Assembly: GCA_024401355.1 (NCBI GenBank)
Contig: JAKSLF010000014.1
Span: forward strand, 1 to 64,000
DNA from: Bacteroidales bacterium
GTDB taxonomy: Bacteria; Bacteroidota; Bacteroidia; Bacteroidales; Marinilabiliaceae
DNA: 64,000 nt
Reading direction: 5' to 3'
Positions 45,220 through 53,544 of the stretch are shown piece by piece (position 1 is the first letter of the stretch; each line of letters opens with the position of its first letter). The notes below the pieces were generated by a model. That model was given only the letters and a program-made list of their open reading frames with translations. It was not told the DNA's origin and did not search any database. The translations under genes and the position numbers were made by a program.

Positions 45220-45321
45220 TCATTCATGTTTTTGCCAATGCTTTTGCCGCTTTCGTTTTCCAAAAATATATATTTTTTTACACATAGGATAAATGTCATA
45301 TTTATATTTATCTATTTTTTA

Positions 45322-45329
45322 TACATTTG
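45322..45329 (+). promoter_or_regulatory. Putative -7 element of the alcohol dehydrogenase gene
   Basis: TACATTTG matches TAnnTTTG, 59 bp before the start codon at 45389. No clear -33 element is present. Confidence 0.5.
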
Positions 45330-45388
45330 CATTCAAGTGTCGTCTTGACAACTTGTTTTATTTTTCATGTGTTAAAAACCAAAATACC

Positions 45389-46570
45389 ATGCAGGATTTT
45401 AATTTCTATGCACCTACACAGGTGGTCTTCGGTAAAAATTCAGAGTCAAAGGTTGGCGAACTCGTCAAGAAATATGGTGGCACAAAAGTGCTGCTCCATT
45501 TTGGTGGACAAAGTGCAATAAAGTCTGGTCTCCTTGCCGAGGTCGAGGCTAATCTTAAGGCCGCTGGGGTCGATTTTGTCAAACTTGGTGGGGTAGTGCC
45601 AAACCCTCGTGTCTCTAAGGTTCGCGAAGGTATCGACATCTGTAAGCGCGAAGGCATCGACTTCCTCCTTGCCGTTGGCGGTGGATCTGTTATCGACTCC
45701 TGCAAAGCTATTTCTGCCGGCCGCTATTTCGAAGGCGATGTGTGGGATCTCTATCTCAAGAAGGCTCGTGCTACTAAATATATGCCTATCGGTTGCATCC
45801 TTACTATTCCTGCTGCAGGCAGCGAAATGAGCGATGGCTCCGTTATCACTAACGAAGAAGGATGGCTCAAAAAGGACTATTGCGTCAACGAGTTCCGATG
45901 CAAGTTCGCTATCATGAATCCTGAGCGTACCTACTCGCTCCCTGCTTGGCAGACTGCTTGTGGAGTTACAGATATCATGATGCATACCATGGAACGCTAT
46001 TTCTCTAAGGATGACGATATGGAGGTTACCGACTCTATTGCCGAATCTGTTCTCCGTACTGCTAAGTCTCAAGTCATCAAGGTTCTCGCCAACCCAACTG
46101 ACTACAATAGCCGCGCCCAGATTATGTGGGCCGGAAGTCTTGCTCACAACGACCTGACAGGATGTGGCACTTCTGGCGACTGGGCTACTCACAATCTTGA
46201 ACACGAACTCAGTGGTATGTTCGATGTTAGTCATGGTGCTGGTTTGGCAGCTCTTTGGGGTAGCTGGGCTCGATATACACGCAATGAAAATATTAGCCGT
46301 TTTGTCCGTTTCGCTGTCAATGTTATGGGCGTCGAACAGGATTTCCACTCTGCCGAAGAAACTGCTGAGGCTGGTATCAAGGCGATGGAGGCTTTCTATC
46401 ATAGCATAGGTATGCCTACTAGCATCAAAGAACTCATCGGACGCGATATTACCAACGCTGAAATTGCCGAAATGGCTGACAAGTGTAGCAACTATGGCCA
46501 GAATACCGTCGGTTGCCTCAAGAAACTCAGTCGTGAAGATATGGTCAACATCTACAAGATGGCAAGATAA
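45389..46570 (+). CDS. Iron-containing alcohol dehydrogenase (butanol dehydrogenase/YqhD-like)
   Basis: From ATG 45389 (MQDFNFYAPTQVVFGK) the protein is 393 aa, the normal family length; the longer frame from 45293 crosses the promoter. It has the nucleotide-binding GGGSVIDSCKAI block (about 94-105) and the metal-binding stretch with TDIMMHTMERYF, HNLEHELSG and SHGAGLA, which supplies the Asp and His ligands. It reduces aldehydes to alcohols, probably with NADPH; substrate specificity is not readable. It is followed 25 bp later by an oxidoreductase gene in the same orientation. Confidence 0.93.
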   Translation: MQDFNFYAPTQVVFGKNSESKVGELVKKYGGTKVLLHFGGQSAIKSGLLAEVEANLKAAGVDFVKLGGVVPNPRVSKVREGIDICKREGIDFLLAVGGGSVIDSCKAISAGRYFEGDVWDLYLKKARATKYMPIGCILTIPAAGSEMSDGSVITNEEGWLKKDYCVNEFRCKFAIMNPERTYSLPAWQTACGVTDIMMHTMERYFSKDDDMEVTDSIAESVLRTAKSQVIKVLANPTDYNSRAQIMWAGSLAHNDLTGCGTSGDWATHNLEHELSGMFDVSHGAGLAALWGSWARYTRNENISRFVRFAVNVMGVEQDFHSAEETAEAGIKAMEAFYHSIGMPTSIKELIGRDITNAEIAEMADKCSNYGQNTVGCLKKLSREDMVNIYKMAR

Positions 46571-46595
46571 TGGTCTAACGCTATATTACAACAAG

Positions 46596-47567
46596 ATGTT
46601 TAAGATAGGAATCATAGGAGCCGGCTGGATTGCCGACAAGATGGCCGAAGCTCTCGCACCTCTTGCAGACTATTGCGTCTATGCCATAGCTTCTCGTAGC
46701 GCCGATAAGGCTGCTTCATTTGCTCGCCATTGGAATGTGACCAAGGAGTATGATAGTTACGAGAAACTTGTTCAAGATAAGGATGTCGATCTCGTCTATA
46801 TTGCTACTCCTCACTCTCATCATTACGAACATGCTATGCTCGCCATTAACCACGGCAAGCCTGTTCTCGTCGAAAAGGCGTTTACTGCAAATGCCCGTCA
46901 GGCTGAAGAACTGCTCGCTGCAGCCCGTGCCAAAGGCGTTTTCATAACTGAGGCTATCTGGACTCGTTATATGCCTCTCTCGCTTAAGGTCAAGGAACTT
47001 ATGGATAGCGGTATCATTGGAGACCCACGAGTTCTGACTGCTACTCTCTGCTACATGATGGAGAATAAGGAACGCATCATCCGTCCAGAACTTTGTGGAG
47101 GTGCCCTTCTCGACCTCGGCGTCTATGTTCTCAATTTCGCCCGAATGTATTTCGGTACCGATATAGCCAAGACCGTAACCAACTGCATCCTCGGACCAAC
47201 AGGCATGGATATGCACGAGTCAATATCCCTGACTTATGCCAATGGTCGCATGGCCAATCTTCAGGCTGGATGTCTTTGTCTCAATGATCGTCAGGGAATT
47301 ATCAGTGGCGTCGATGGTTATATACGTGTCGACAATGTCAATTGTCCCGAACAAATCGATGTCTACCGCAATTATAAGTTGGTCGAAACGTACGGCCGTC
47401 CAGAAGGCATGGTCAATGGCTATGAGTATCAGGTCTACGAATGCCAACGCTGCATAAGCAGAGGTCTTCTCGAATCACCTATGATGCCTCATGCCGAAAC
47501 CCTCGCCATAATGCGCCAGATGGACTCCCTCCGCCAAGACTGGGGCGTCAAGTACCCAATGGATTAA
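46596..47567 (+). CDS. Gfo/Idh/MocA family oxidoreductase
   Basis: From ATG 46596 the protein is 323 aa, starting with the Rossmann motif KIGIIGAGWIADKMAEAL. YIATPHSHHYEHAMLAI and VLVEKAFTANARQAEEL match the family's EKP-like catalytic region (EKA here rather than EKP). A C-terminal alpha/beta domain follows with GGALLDLGVYVLNFA (the G-D/H-LGxH-like site). It is an NAD(P)-dependent sugar or small-polyol dehydrogenase, substrate unknown. It probably shares a transcript with the upstream alcohol dehydrogenase and ends at the terminator near 47616. Confidence 0.92.
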   Translation: MFKIGIIGAGWIADKMAEALAPLADYCVYAIASRSADKAASFARHWNVTKEYDSYEKLVQDKDVDLVYIATPHSHHYEHAMLAINHGKPVLVEKAFTANARQAEELLAAARAKGVFITEAIWTRYMPLSLKVKELMDSGIIGDPRVLTATLCYMMENKERIIRPELCGGALLDLGVYVLNFARMYFGTDIAKTVTNCILGPTGMDMHESISLTYANGRMANLQAGCLCLNDRQGIISGVDGYIRVDNVNCPEQIDVYRNYKLVETYGRPEGMVNGYEYQVYECQRCISRGLLESPMMPHAETLAIMRQMDSLRQDWGVKYPMD

Positions 47568-47615
47568 ATCTATGTCCGTTGTCGGATGCCAGTCTGACAT
47601 GGCCATGAAAAATAA

Positions 47616-47649
47616 GAGGGCGCTATATGTTAGCGCCCTCATTTTTTTT
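47616..47649. terminator. Bidirectional terminator
   Basis: A perfect 9-bp stem (gagggcgct 47616-47624 with agcgccctc 47632-47640) is followed by eight T on the plus strand and preceded by an A-rich stretch, so it can serve both converging genes (stops at 47567 and 47664). Confidence 0.92.
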
Positions 47650-47663
47650 CTCTGTAACTGGAT

Positions 47664-49478
47664 TTACTTCTTCAATGCCTGGCGAAGGGCTTCGCGACGT
47701 TCTTCCCATGTCGCATAGTCGTCGGCATTGATTGTTATGTCGGCTTTGATGCCGTTGTTGTTGTCTGTCATGTAAAGAGTTGCAGGCTTGACTTCACCAT
47801 TGGCTACCATCTGGTCCATGATGATATTGACCTGACCAATCTTGTGCCAACTTTCGAATGTGTCATTTTTGCTGGCTACGAGTTTGATTGTCTTTGTACA
47901 TTCTCCTGATGGTGTACATACAGCTATTTTCTGCGCATTGTCGAGCGTTTTGTAGGCAACTGGTGTGTAGTCAGTCCTGACATCATTCTCATTGTTGCTA
48001 TAGCCAGGGATGAATGCTATGCTACGTTTGAATCCCTTTTCTGGGGCCAGATACATGTTGCTTGCATCACATACCTTGAGGCCGTCCACATCAAAGTTGT
48101 AGCAATAGATACCTGGTGTCATCTTAGTAGTTGTACTCCACACACCATCGCTGTCACGTTGCATTGCTAATGCTTCCTTGATGCTCTCAATCTCTACCTT
48201 AACGATCTGAGCGTTTTCTGCTTTGATTCGGAATGTTACATTGCCATCTTCACCAAATTCTGGCGAGATGATCGGTTTAGGGAATAGTCTTGCCATTACG
48301 CCAGGTGTGAATGGCTGTTCGTCACCTTTTAATTCTGGCATCTCTTCAATTCCGTTTTTCATTATTTCAGCAGATTTTTCCTTGTTGAAGAGCATTGGCA
48401 TTGTGTGTGAGAGGAAATATTTGGCGTTCATCCATGTGTGACCAAACTTGCCTTCCGTGAATTCCATTACGTGATTGATACCTTTCTGGTCAAGGAACTC
48501 TAGGTAGTCATGGCTTGTCTTGTAAAGGAAATCGTCTTTGCCGATACCAAGCCAAAAGAGATTTATCTTCTCATTAGTCTCTTGGGCATTGTCGTATACG
48601 CCAGGAAGCATGGTTGTCGTGAATGAGCTGTATGAACAAAGATAAGAAAACTTGTCAAGGTTCATGAGTCCATTGCTCAACGCCTGGTTTCCACCACGTG
48701 AAAAACCTCCAATAGCTCTGCTTTCGCGGTCGTTGGCTGTTCGATAATGCGACTCTACGTATGGCATGAGGTCACCGATGAGGTCTTTGCTGAAGATGTC
48801 TCCCATTGTTCGGAAATCTGGTGTACCTGGCATTATCTTCATTGGGTTGCCGTATGGAAGTACTATTATCATCTCTTTAGCTTCGCCTTGAGCAATGAGG
48901 TTGTCGATGATGTAGTTCATTCGGCCTACCTTATAGTATACCTCTTCTGTGTCTGTTGTTCCGCTGATGAGATAGAATACAGGATAGGTCTTGTCTTTGT
49001 TCGCGTCATCGTAATATGTCGCTGGTGTGTAGACAAGTGCATGGTTGTAGCATCCTGCCGCCTCTGACCAGTATGTCTCGTAGTTTACGTCGCCATGAGG
49101 CACATTCTGGATTGAATGAATAAGTGGCGTGCCTCCCTTGATGTCAAGAAGTGAGTTCTTGAATCCTTCGTTAGGGAACCATTCGTCACATTCTGGGTCC
49201 ATAATGCTTACTCCGTCAACCACAAAGTTGTATGGATACATGTCCGGTTCAGCTGGGCCGAGCGTCGCTGTCCATACACCTGTTAGTGAGTCGCGTGTCA
49301 TGTCATGACGTCCTGCAAACTGCACGTCAACCTGAACGCTCTTTGCATTGTCGTTTTTGTAGTTAAATGTGACTGTGCCATCGGAATTGGCAACTGTTGA
49401 CTGAAAAGCCACCTCTTTCTGAGGGGCCGAGCAGGCAGCCATAATAAAGGCTAGCGATGCAAAGCAAGTAGATTTCAT
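47664..49478 (-). CDS. CE1-type esterase lipoprotein with a second, partial unit
   Basis: The 604-aa protein has lipobox MAAC (Cys16). Unit 1: an E-set/CBM48-like beta domain (about 25-120) and an alpha/beta hydrolase (about 130-385) with nucleophile Ser260 in GGFSRGG, Asp315/316 in GIGKDD and His347 in FGHTW. Unit 2: another E-set domain (about 405-500) and only the N-terminal part of an esterase (about 510-604; WHKIGQVNIIMDQMVANGE mirrors YYKVGRMNYIIDNLIAQGE of unit 1) without a catalytic serine. CE1 enzymes of this form remove feruloyl or acetyl groups from plant polysaccharides such as xylan. No xylanase is adjacent. It has its own consensus promoter. Confidence 0.88.
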   Translation of the reverse strand: MKSTCFASLAFIMAACSAPQKEVAFQSTVANSDGTVTFNYKNDNAKSVQVDVQFAGRHDMTRDSLTGVWTATLGPAEPDMYPYNFVVDGVSIMDPECDEWFPNEGFKNSLLDIKGGTPLIHSIQNVPHGDVNYETYWSEAAGCYNHALVYTPATYYDDANKDKTYPVFYLISGTTDTEEVYYKVGRMNYIIDNLIAQGEAKEMIIVLPYGNPMKIMPGTPDFRTMGDIFSKDLIGDLMPYVESHYRTANDRESRAIGGFSRGGNQALSNGLMNLDKFSYLCSYSSFTTTMLPGVYDNAQETNEKINLFWLGIGKDDFLYKTSHDYLEFLDQKGINHVMEFTEGKFGHTWMNAKYFLSHTMPMLFNKEKSAEIMKNGIEEMPELKGDEQPFTPGVMARLFPKPIISPEFGEDGNVTFRIKAENAQIVKVEIESIKEALAMQRDSDGVWSTTTKMTPGIYCYNFDVDGLKVCDASNMYLAPEKGFKRSIAFIPGYSNNENDVRTDYTPVAYKTLDNAQKIAVCTPSGECTKTIKLVASKNDTFESWHKIGQVNIIMDQMVANGEVKPATLYMTDNNNGIKADITINADDYATWEERREALRQALKK

Positions 49479-49504
49479 TGTTCTTTTTTTATAGAATTTG
49501 TTGC

Positions 49505-49536
49505 CAAAAATAAATCATTTGCAATGAACTGCCAAA
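49505..49536 (-). promoter_or_regulatory. Bacteroides-type promoter of the esterase gene
   Basis: On the minus strand TTTG (49533-49536), a 20-bp spacer and TATTTTTG (49505-49512) match the consensus exactly, 26 bp before the start codon. Confidence 0.75.
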
Positions 49537-49623
49537 ATATTATTGCAAAAATCACTATATGGCAATGATATTATTGCTTATTTCACAATGAAAGAGAATG
49601 TGGGCGTTTTTCTATATAAATAG

Positions 49624-49654
49624 TTTGTGTATAGCAAAAAAATGTATAATTTTG
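49624..49654 (+). promoter_or_regulatory. Bacteroides-type promoter of trpB2
   Basis: TTTG (49624-49627), a 19-bp spacer and TAATTTTG (49647-49654) match the Bacteroidota consensus exactly, 39 bp before the start codon at 49694. It diverges from the esterase promoter about 90 bp away. Confidence 0.82.
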
Positions 49655-49693
49655 TGCATAATTCATTATAGTAATTTAAATAACATATTGGAT

Positions 49694-51064
49694 ATGTCTA
49701 ATAATATTCCTTACAAAACATACCTTTCAGAGGATGAAATCCCTTCGAAGTGGTATAATGTGCGTGCTGACATGAAGAACAAGCCAGCTCCACTGATTAG
49801 CCCTGCTACAGGTAAGCCTCTCACACTCGAGGATCTTAATCCGATTTTCTGTGAGGAGCTCAATAAGATGGAGCTTGACAACGATACTAAGTGGTTCGAC
49901 ATCCCTGAAGAAGTACTTAGCTTCTACAAGATGTATCGTCCATCTCCATTGACTCGTGCTTATTTCTTGGAGAAGGCTCTTGGAACTCCTGCGCACATCT
50001 ACTATAAGTTTGAGGGTAACAATACTTCGGGCAGCCATAAGCTTAACTCAGCGATTGCTCAAGCCTATTGTGCAAAGAAGCAGGGATTGAAGGGTGTGAC
50101 TACCGAAACTGGCGCTGGTCAGTGGGGTACAGCACTCAGTATGGCTACTGCATTCCTTGGTCTCGATTGTAAGGTTTACATGGTGAAGTGCTCTTATGAA
50201 CAGAAGCCATTCCGTCGTGAGGTTATGCGTACTTATGGTGCGAGTGTAACTCCTTCACCAAGTGATACTACTGAGGTTGGCCGTAAGATCTTGGCTGAGC
50301 ATCCTGGTACTACAGGAAGTCTTGGTTGTGCTATCTCGGAGGCTGTTGAGGCTGCTGTGACAAACGATGGTTATCGCTATGTGCTTGGTTCGGTATTGAA
50401 CCAGGTTCTGATTCACCAGACTATTATTGGTCTTGAGACTCAGGCTGCACTCAAGAAGTTGGGTGTTAAGGCTGATATGATTATTGGTTGTGCTGGTGGT
50501 GGATCTAACCTCGGTGGTTTGGCAACTCCATTCATTGGTGAAATGCTTCGTGGTGAGGCTGACTATAAGATTATCGCTGTTGAGCCAGCATCTTGTCCAA
50601 GCTTCACACGTGGTAAATTCGCTTATGACTACTGCGATACAGGCCGTATCTGTCCACTCGCTAAGATGTACACATTGGGTAGCCAGTTCATTCCTTCGGC
50701 AAATCATGCTGGTGGTCTTCGTTTCCATGGTATGAGCCCAATTCTTTCTCAGCTCTATCATGACGGATTGTTCGAGGCTCGTGCTGTAGAGCAGACTTCT
50801 GTATTCGAGGCTGCAACACTCTTTGCTCGTACCGAAGGTATCCTTCCTGCTCCTGAAAGTAGCCATGCTATTCGTGCTACTATCGATGAGGCTTTGAAGT
50901 GCAAGGAGACTGGTGAAGCTAAGAATATCGTTATGGGCTTGACTGGTACTGGTTACTTCGACCTTGTTGCATACGAGAAGTTCAATTCTAAGACAATGTC
51001 TGATCAGTTGCCTACAGACGAGGAACTCAACGAGTATCTTTCACGTTTGCCAAAGGTTGACTAA
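49694..51064 (+). CDS. trpB: Tryptophan synthase beta chain, TrpB2 type
   Basis: From ATG 49694 the protein is 456 aa; the frame's extension to 49598 overlaps the promoter. Length, the N-terminal extension and RPSPLTRAYFLEKAL mark the TrpB2 subgroup rather than the ~400-aa TrpB1. The PLP lysine is Lys116 in SGSHKLN, and the phosphate loop is GCAGGGSNLGG. It condenses indole (or related substrate) with serine to tryptophan; TrpB2 enzymes often work without TrpA. No trp operon genes adjoin it, so it is a stand-alone copy, perhaps for indole salvage. Codon use is noticeably T-ending compared with neighbours, as in highly expressed genes. Confidence 0.94.
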   Translation: MSNNIPYKTYLSEDEIPSKWYNVRADMKNKPAPLISPATGKPLTLEDLNPIFCEELNKMELDNDTKWFDIPEEVLSFYKMYRPSPLTRAYFLEKALGTPAHIYYKFEGNNTSGSHKLNSAIAQAYCAKKQGLKGVTTETGAGQWGTALSMATAFLGLDCKVYMVKCSYEQKPFRREVMRTYGASVTPSPSDTTEVGRKILAEHPGTTGSLGCAISEAVEAAVTNDGYRYVLGSVLNQVLIHQTIIGLETQAALKKLGVKADMIIGCAGGGSNLGGLATPFIGEMLRGEADYKIIAVEPASCPSFTRGKFAYDYCDTGRICPLAKMYTLGSQFIPSANHAGGLRFHGMSPILSQLYHDGLFEARAVEQTSVFEAATLFARTEGILPAPESSHAIRATIDEALKCKETGEAKNIVMGLTGTGYFDLVAYEKFNSKTMSDQLPTDEELNEYLSRLPKVD

Positions 51065-51095
51065 TCGAGAGAGTTTCGTACTCAGATAAAATAAT

Positions 51096-51134
51096 ACGGC
51101 GGCCTTGTCAGTAATGACTTTGGCCGCCGTTTTT
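51096..51134 (+). terminator. Rho-independent terminator of trpB2
   Basis: Stem acggcggcc (51096-51104) pairs with ggccgccgt (51122-51130), with an inner gtca/tgac pairing, and is followed by a T-run, 32 bp past the stop. Confidence 0.92.
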
Positions 51135-51264
51135 ATGTTTTATTTCTTTGTTGTTTTATGTGTTACTTCTTTGTTGTTTTTGTGTTATCACTTTGTTGTT
51201 TTCGCCGTTGTGGCATTACTCTTTCGTTTTCTATGACACTCTTGTTGTTGTTTATGGAAGACTG

Positions 51265-52461
51265 CTAATTGTTTTTCTTTGCCATTCTGACACCAATCGT
51301 CGAGGCGATAGCCACGAGAACGATAATGATAATCACCCACCAGTTGATAGTTCTTGATGTGACCATAATGGTGTAGTCTGATGGAACGATGCGTTCGCCA
51401 GTCACAAGGTAGTGGCCCTTGTTGTCCTTGATATTGCCGTTGGTTATGCTTTTGATGTTACCAGGCATTCTGACGGTTGCTTCGATGTTGATTTCGTTGA
51501 GATAGTTGAATGGGTGGTCTGTAAAGATGTTGTACGAAATGGAAGAGTGTTCCTCGATTCTTTCTATGTATTTGAGGTATGGCTCGATGTTGATGACAGG
51601 GGCCAAGGCCTGGACTAATTTTTTCTCGTCATTGTCTGTGACAGAACTAGCTAAGTCGACGATCTCCATTTTTTTCTCGGAAAACTCCTTGGCGCTTATT
51701 GGTGCGTCTGTGATCTCATCATAATGTTCTTCGATATATGTGAGCCCGTTGAAACAAAAGTTTGCGCTCACCCACTTGTCGACCTTGTCTTCGATTTTGT
51801 CGAGTTGTTTCTTGATTTCCATGCCACTGCATCCTTCGAAGATATTGACCGTGATTTCATTGCCGTTTTCATCGGTAGTTGTGGATTTACCTGTTGCCCA
51901 GATGTCGGCTTCGGCTTGTGTCATATATTTGTCGATGCCAATACTGAATTTAGGCAGAGTGGAACGATAGGTCTCGGTGTAAGTGTAGTCTGTGAAAATA
52001 ATCCACTTGTAGCTTTTTTCGAGTGTACCTTCCACTTCTATGCGGTCGTCTTTGATGAAATATGGCATAGCCTTACACATCTCGTCGACAGAGTTGAAGT
52101 CGTGGCTATATACGAGGCTTACTGCGGAGGTGTTAGTTGTCACGTCATCCCCATCAGAGTCGGTAGCAACGCCCTGTTTGTTGAGTTCGGCATAGAGCTC
52201 GGGCGTGATAGGGTAGTCGTATTTCTTGCCTGTTGAGTTGGCTATGCATGAAATCTTCCATGTCGAGTCTGGTCGAAAGGCTTGGTTGTCATTGTTTTCT
52301 ATTGCCTGTTGTCCAGTGGCGGTAAGCGAGTCTGTTTTGACGTAGATTTCACGGTGACAAGTGCCGTCTTCGTTGATGTCGGTGACCATTTGAGTCTTGT
52401 TGCATGACGATGCCATTATGGCAACGACTGCAAGTGCTATGTGTTTACTAATTGTTTTCAT
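51265..52461 (-). CDS. Lipoprotein with C-terminal membrane anchor, unknown function
   Basis: The 398-aa protein has a lipoprotein signal peptide (IMASSC, Cys20), a large extracytoplasmic region rich in beta strands and acidic helices (about 21-370), then a strongly hydrophobic helix (about 375-395, WWVIIIIVLVAIASTIGVRM) and a short basic end. A lipidated N-terminus together with a C-terminal transmembrane helix is unusual; it would keep the protein at the inner membrane. I do not recognise the family. It is the third gene of an ECF sigma operon and overlaps the preceding gene by 14 bp, so it may be the sensor or the main target of that sigma factor. Confidence 0.8.
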   Translation of the reverse strand: MKTISKHIALAVVAIMASSCNKTQMVTDINEDGTCHREIYVKTDSLTATGQQAIENNDNQAFRPDSTWKISCIANSTGKKYDYPITPELYAELNKQGVATDSDGDDVTTNTSAVSLVYSHDFNSVDEMCKAMPYFIKDDRIEVEGTLEKSYKWIIFTDYTYTETYRSTLPKFSIGIDKYMTQAEADIWATGKSTTTDENGNEITVNIFEGCSGMEIKKQLDKIEDKVDKWVSANFCFNGLTYIEEHYDEITDAPISAKEFSEKKMEIVDLASSVTDNDEKKLVQALAPVINIEPYLKYIERIEEHSSISYNIFTDHPFNYLNEINIEATVRMPGNIKSITNGNIKDNKGHYLVTGERIVPSDYTIMVTSRTINWWVIIIIVLVAIASTIGVRMAKKNN

Positions 52462-52843
52462 GATAATTCTTGATTAATTGGGTGAAACTGTTTTTTCTTG
52501 ACTCCTTTCTCTGCAGGTATTTGGCATATAAAATCCCGGGTGCCTCATTGTCTGCTTCGATGATGTCGCTAATATAATTATGACGTTGAATAATATTGCT
52601 TGTTGAAGTTGTCGTTTCGGTGAAATTCCATGCCGTGAGGCAGATTATTGCTATCGCGGCGGCCGAGGATACGTTGCGAAGGACGATCAGCCATCGTGGA
52701 GCCATGCGTATGACCTTAGGTTTGGATGGCTTCTGTTCTGTCTCGTCGATACGACTCATTATGAGGTCGGTCATTGCGTCCTCGTCATAAGGGGCTGTCT
52801 CTACCTCCTTAAGGTTGTCTAGTATGTCGTCAATTCTCTTCAT
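52448..52843 (-). CDS. Small membrane protein, probable anti-sigma factor
   Basis: The 131-aa protein has a charged cytoplasmic N-terminus (about 1-48, MKRIDDILDNLKEVETAPYDED), a membrane helix (about 50-72) and a short extracytoplasmic part (about 73-131). It overlaps the ECF sigma gene by 14 bp and the lipoprotein gene by 14 bp. Position, size and topology fit an anti-sigma factor, but there is no visible zinc anti-sigma motif (HxxxCxxC), so the assignment rests on context. Confidence 0.75.
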   Translation of the reverse strand: MKRIDDILDNLKEVETAPYDEDAMTDLIMSRIDETEQKPSKPKVIRMAPRWLIVLRNVSSAAAIAIICLTAWNFTETTTSTSNIIQRHNYISDIIEADNEAPGILYAKYLQRKESRKNSFTQLIKNYHENN

Positions 52844-53387
52844 ATCCCATTTTTATTAATCGTTCTCTGATAGTTTGTCGGGCAACGTAGAGGTTGCTCT
52901 TGATTTTTGCGGCGTCGAGTCCTGTTATTTTCTCTACTTCGTCGGATTCTAGATTCTCGAAGTGGACGAGAGTGAATACCAGTTGTTGCTTCGGGCTCAG
53001 TTGTGATACTAGTGTCCTGACTATTGCCACCCATTGTCGGTTCTCCATCTGGCGTTGGCTGTCGATGTTGTCGGCATATTCTCGGAAGTAATCTTCGTCC
53101 TCTGGCATTGGCGTCGTGTGTTTCTTGCTTTTTAGTCTGTCGAGACAAAGTCGCGATGCTATGGTGTAGAGCCAAGTGGAGAATTTATGTCGGCTGTCGT
53201 AGTTTTGTATGTTTTGCCAGGCCTTGATGAATGTCTCCTGCACTATGTCTTTGGCTTCGTCTTCGTCGGCCATCATTTTTAGTGCCAGCGAGAAGACCAT
53301 CCTCTGACACGTCTGGACGACGACTCGGAATGCATCCTTCTCGCCATCTCGACACCGTTGGATAATATTTTGTTCTATCTCTTTCAT
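52830..53387 (-). CDS. ECF RNA polymerase sigma factor
   Basis: The 185-aa protein has region 2 (about 20-90: DEAKDIVQETFIKAWQNI, FSTWLYTIASRLCLDRL) and region 4 (about 125-180: LSPKQQLVFTLVHFENLESDEVEKITGLDAAKIKSNLYVAR). This is an RpoE/SigW-like ECF type, different from the FecI-like factor at 5389. It heads a three-gene operon of overlapping genes with the probable anti-sigma and the lipoprotein, consistent with an envelope-stress response; the signal is unknown. Confidence 0.92.
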   Translation of the reverse strand: MKEIEQNIIQRCRDGEKDAFRVVVQTCQRMVFSLALKMMADEDEAKDIVQETFIKAWQNIQNYDSRHKFSTWLYTIASRLCLDRLKSKKHTTPMPEDEDYFREYADNIDSQRQMENRQWVAIVRTLVSQLSPKQQLVFTLVHFENLESDEVEKITGLDAAKIKSNLYVARQTIRERLIKMGYEEN

Positions 53388-53482
53388 CGATTCCTTTTCT
53401 GAATTGTTACATCCTATATACGACTAAGGCAGACCGTGGTCGAAAATATAATGCAATTTTTTTTCTTTTTTCTCTTATATGC

Positions 53483-53520
53483 AAAAACGACGACTGCTTT
53501 TTGTAGAGCAAATCGTCGTT
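53483..53520 (-). terminator. Terminator of the TonB receptor gene
   Basis: Stem aacgacga (53486-53493) pairs with tcgtcgtt (53513-53520), with an inner tgct/agca pairing, and is followed on the minus strand by TTTTTGC. It lies 24 bp after the receptor stop. Confidence 0.85.
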
Positions 53521-53544
53521 GTAATGATGTCTTTCTAGGTCACT

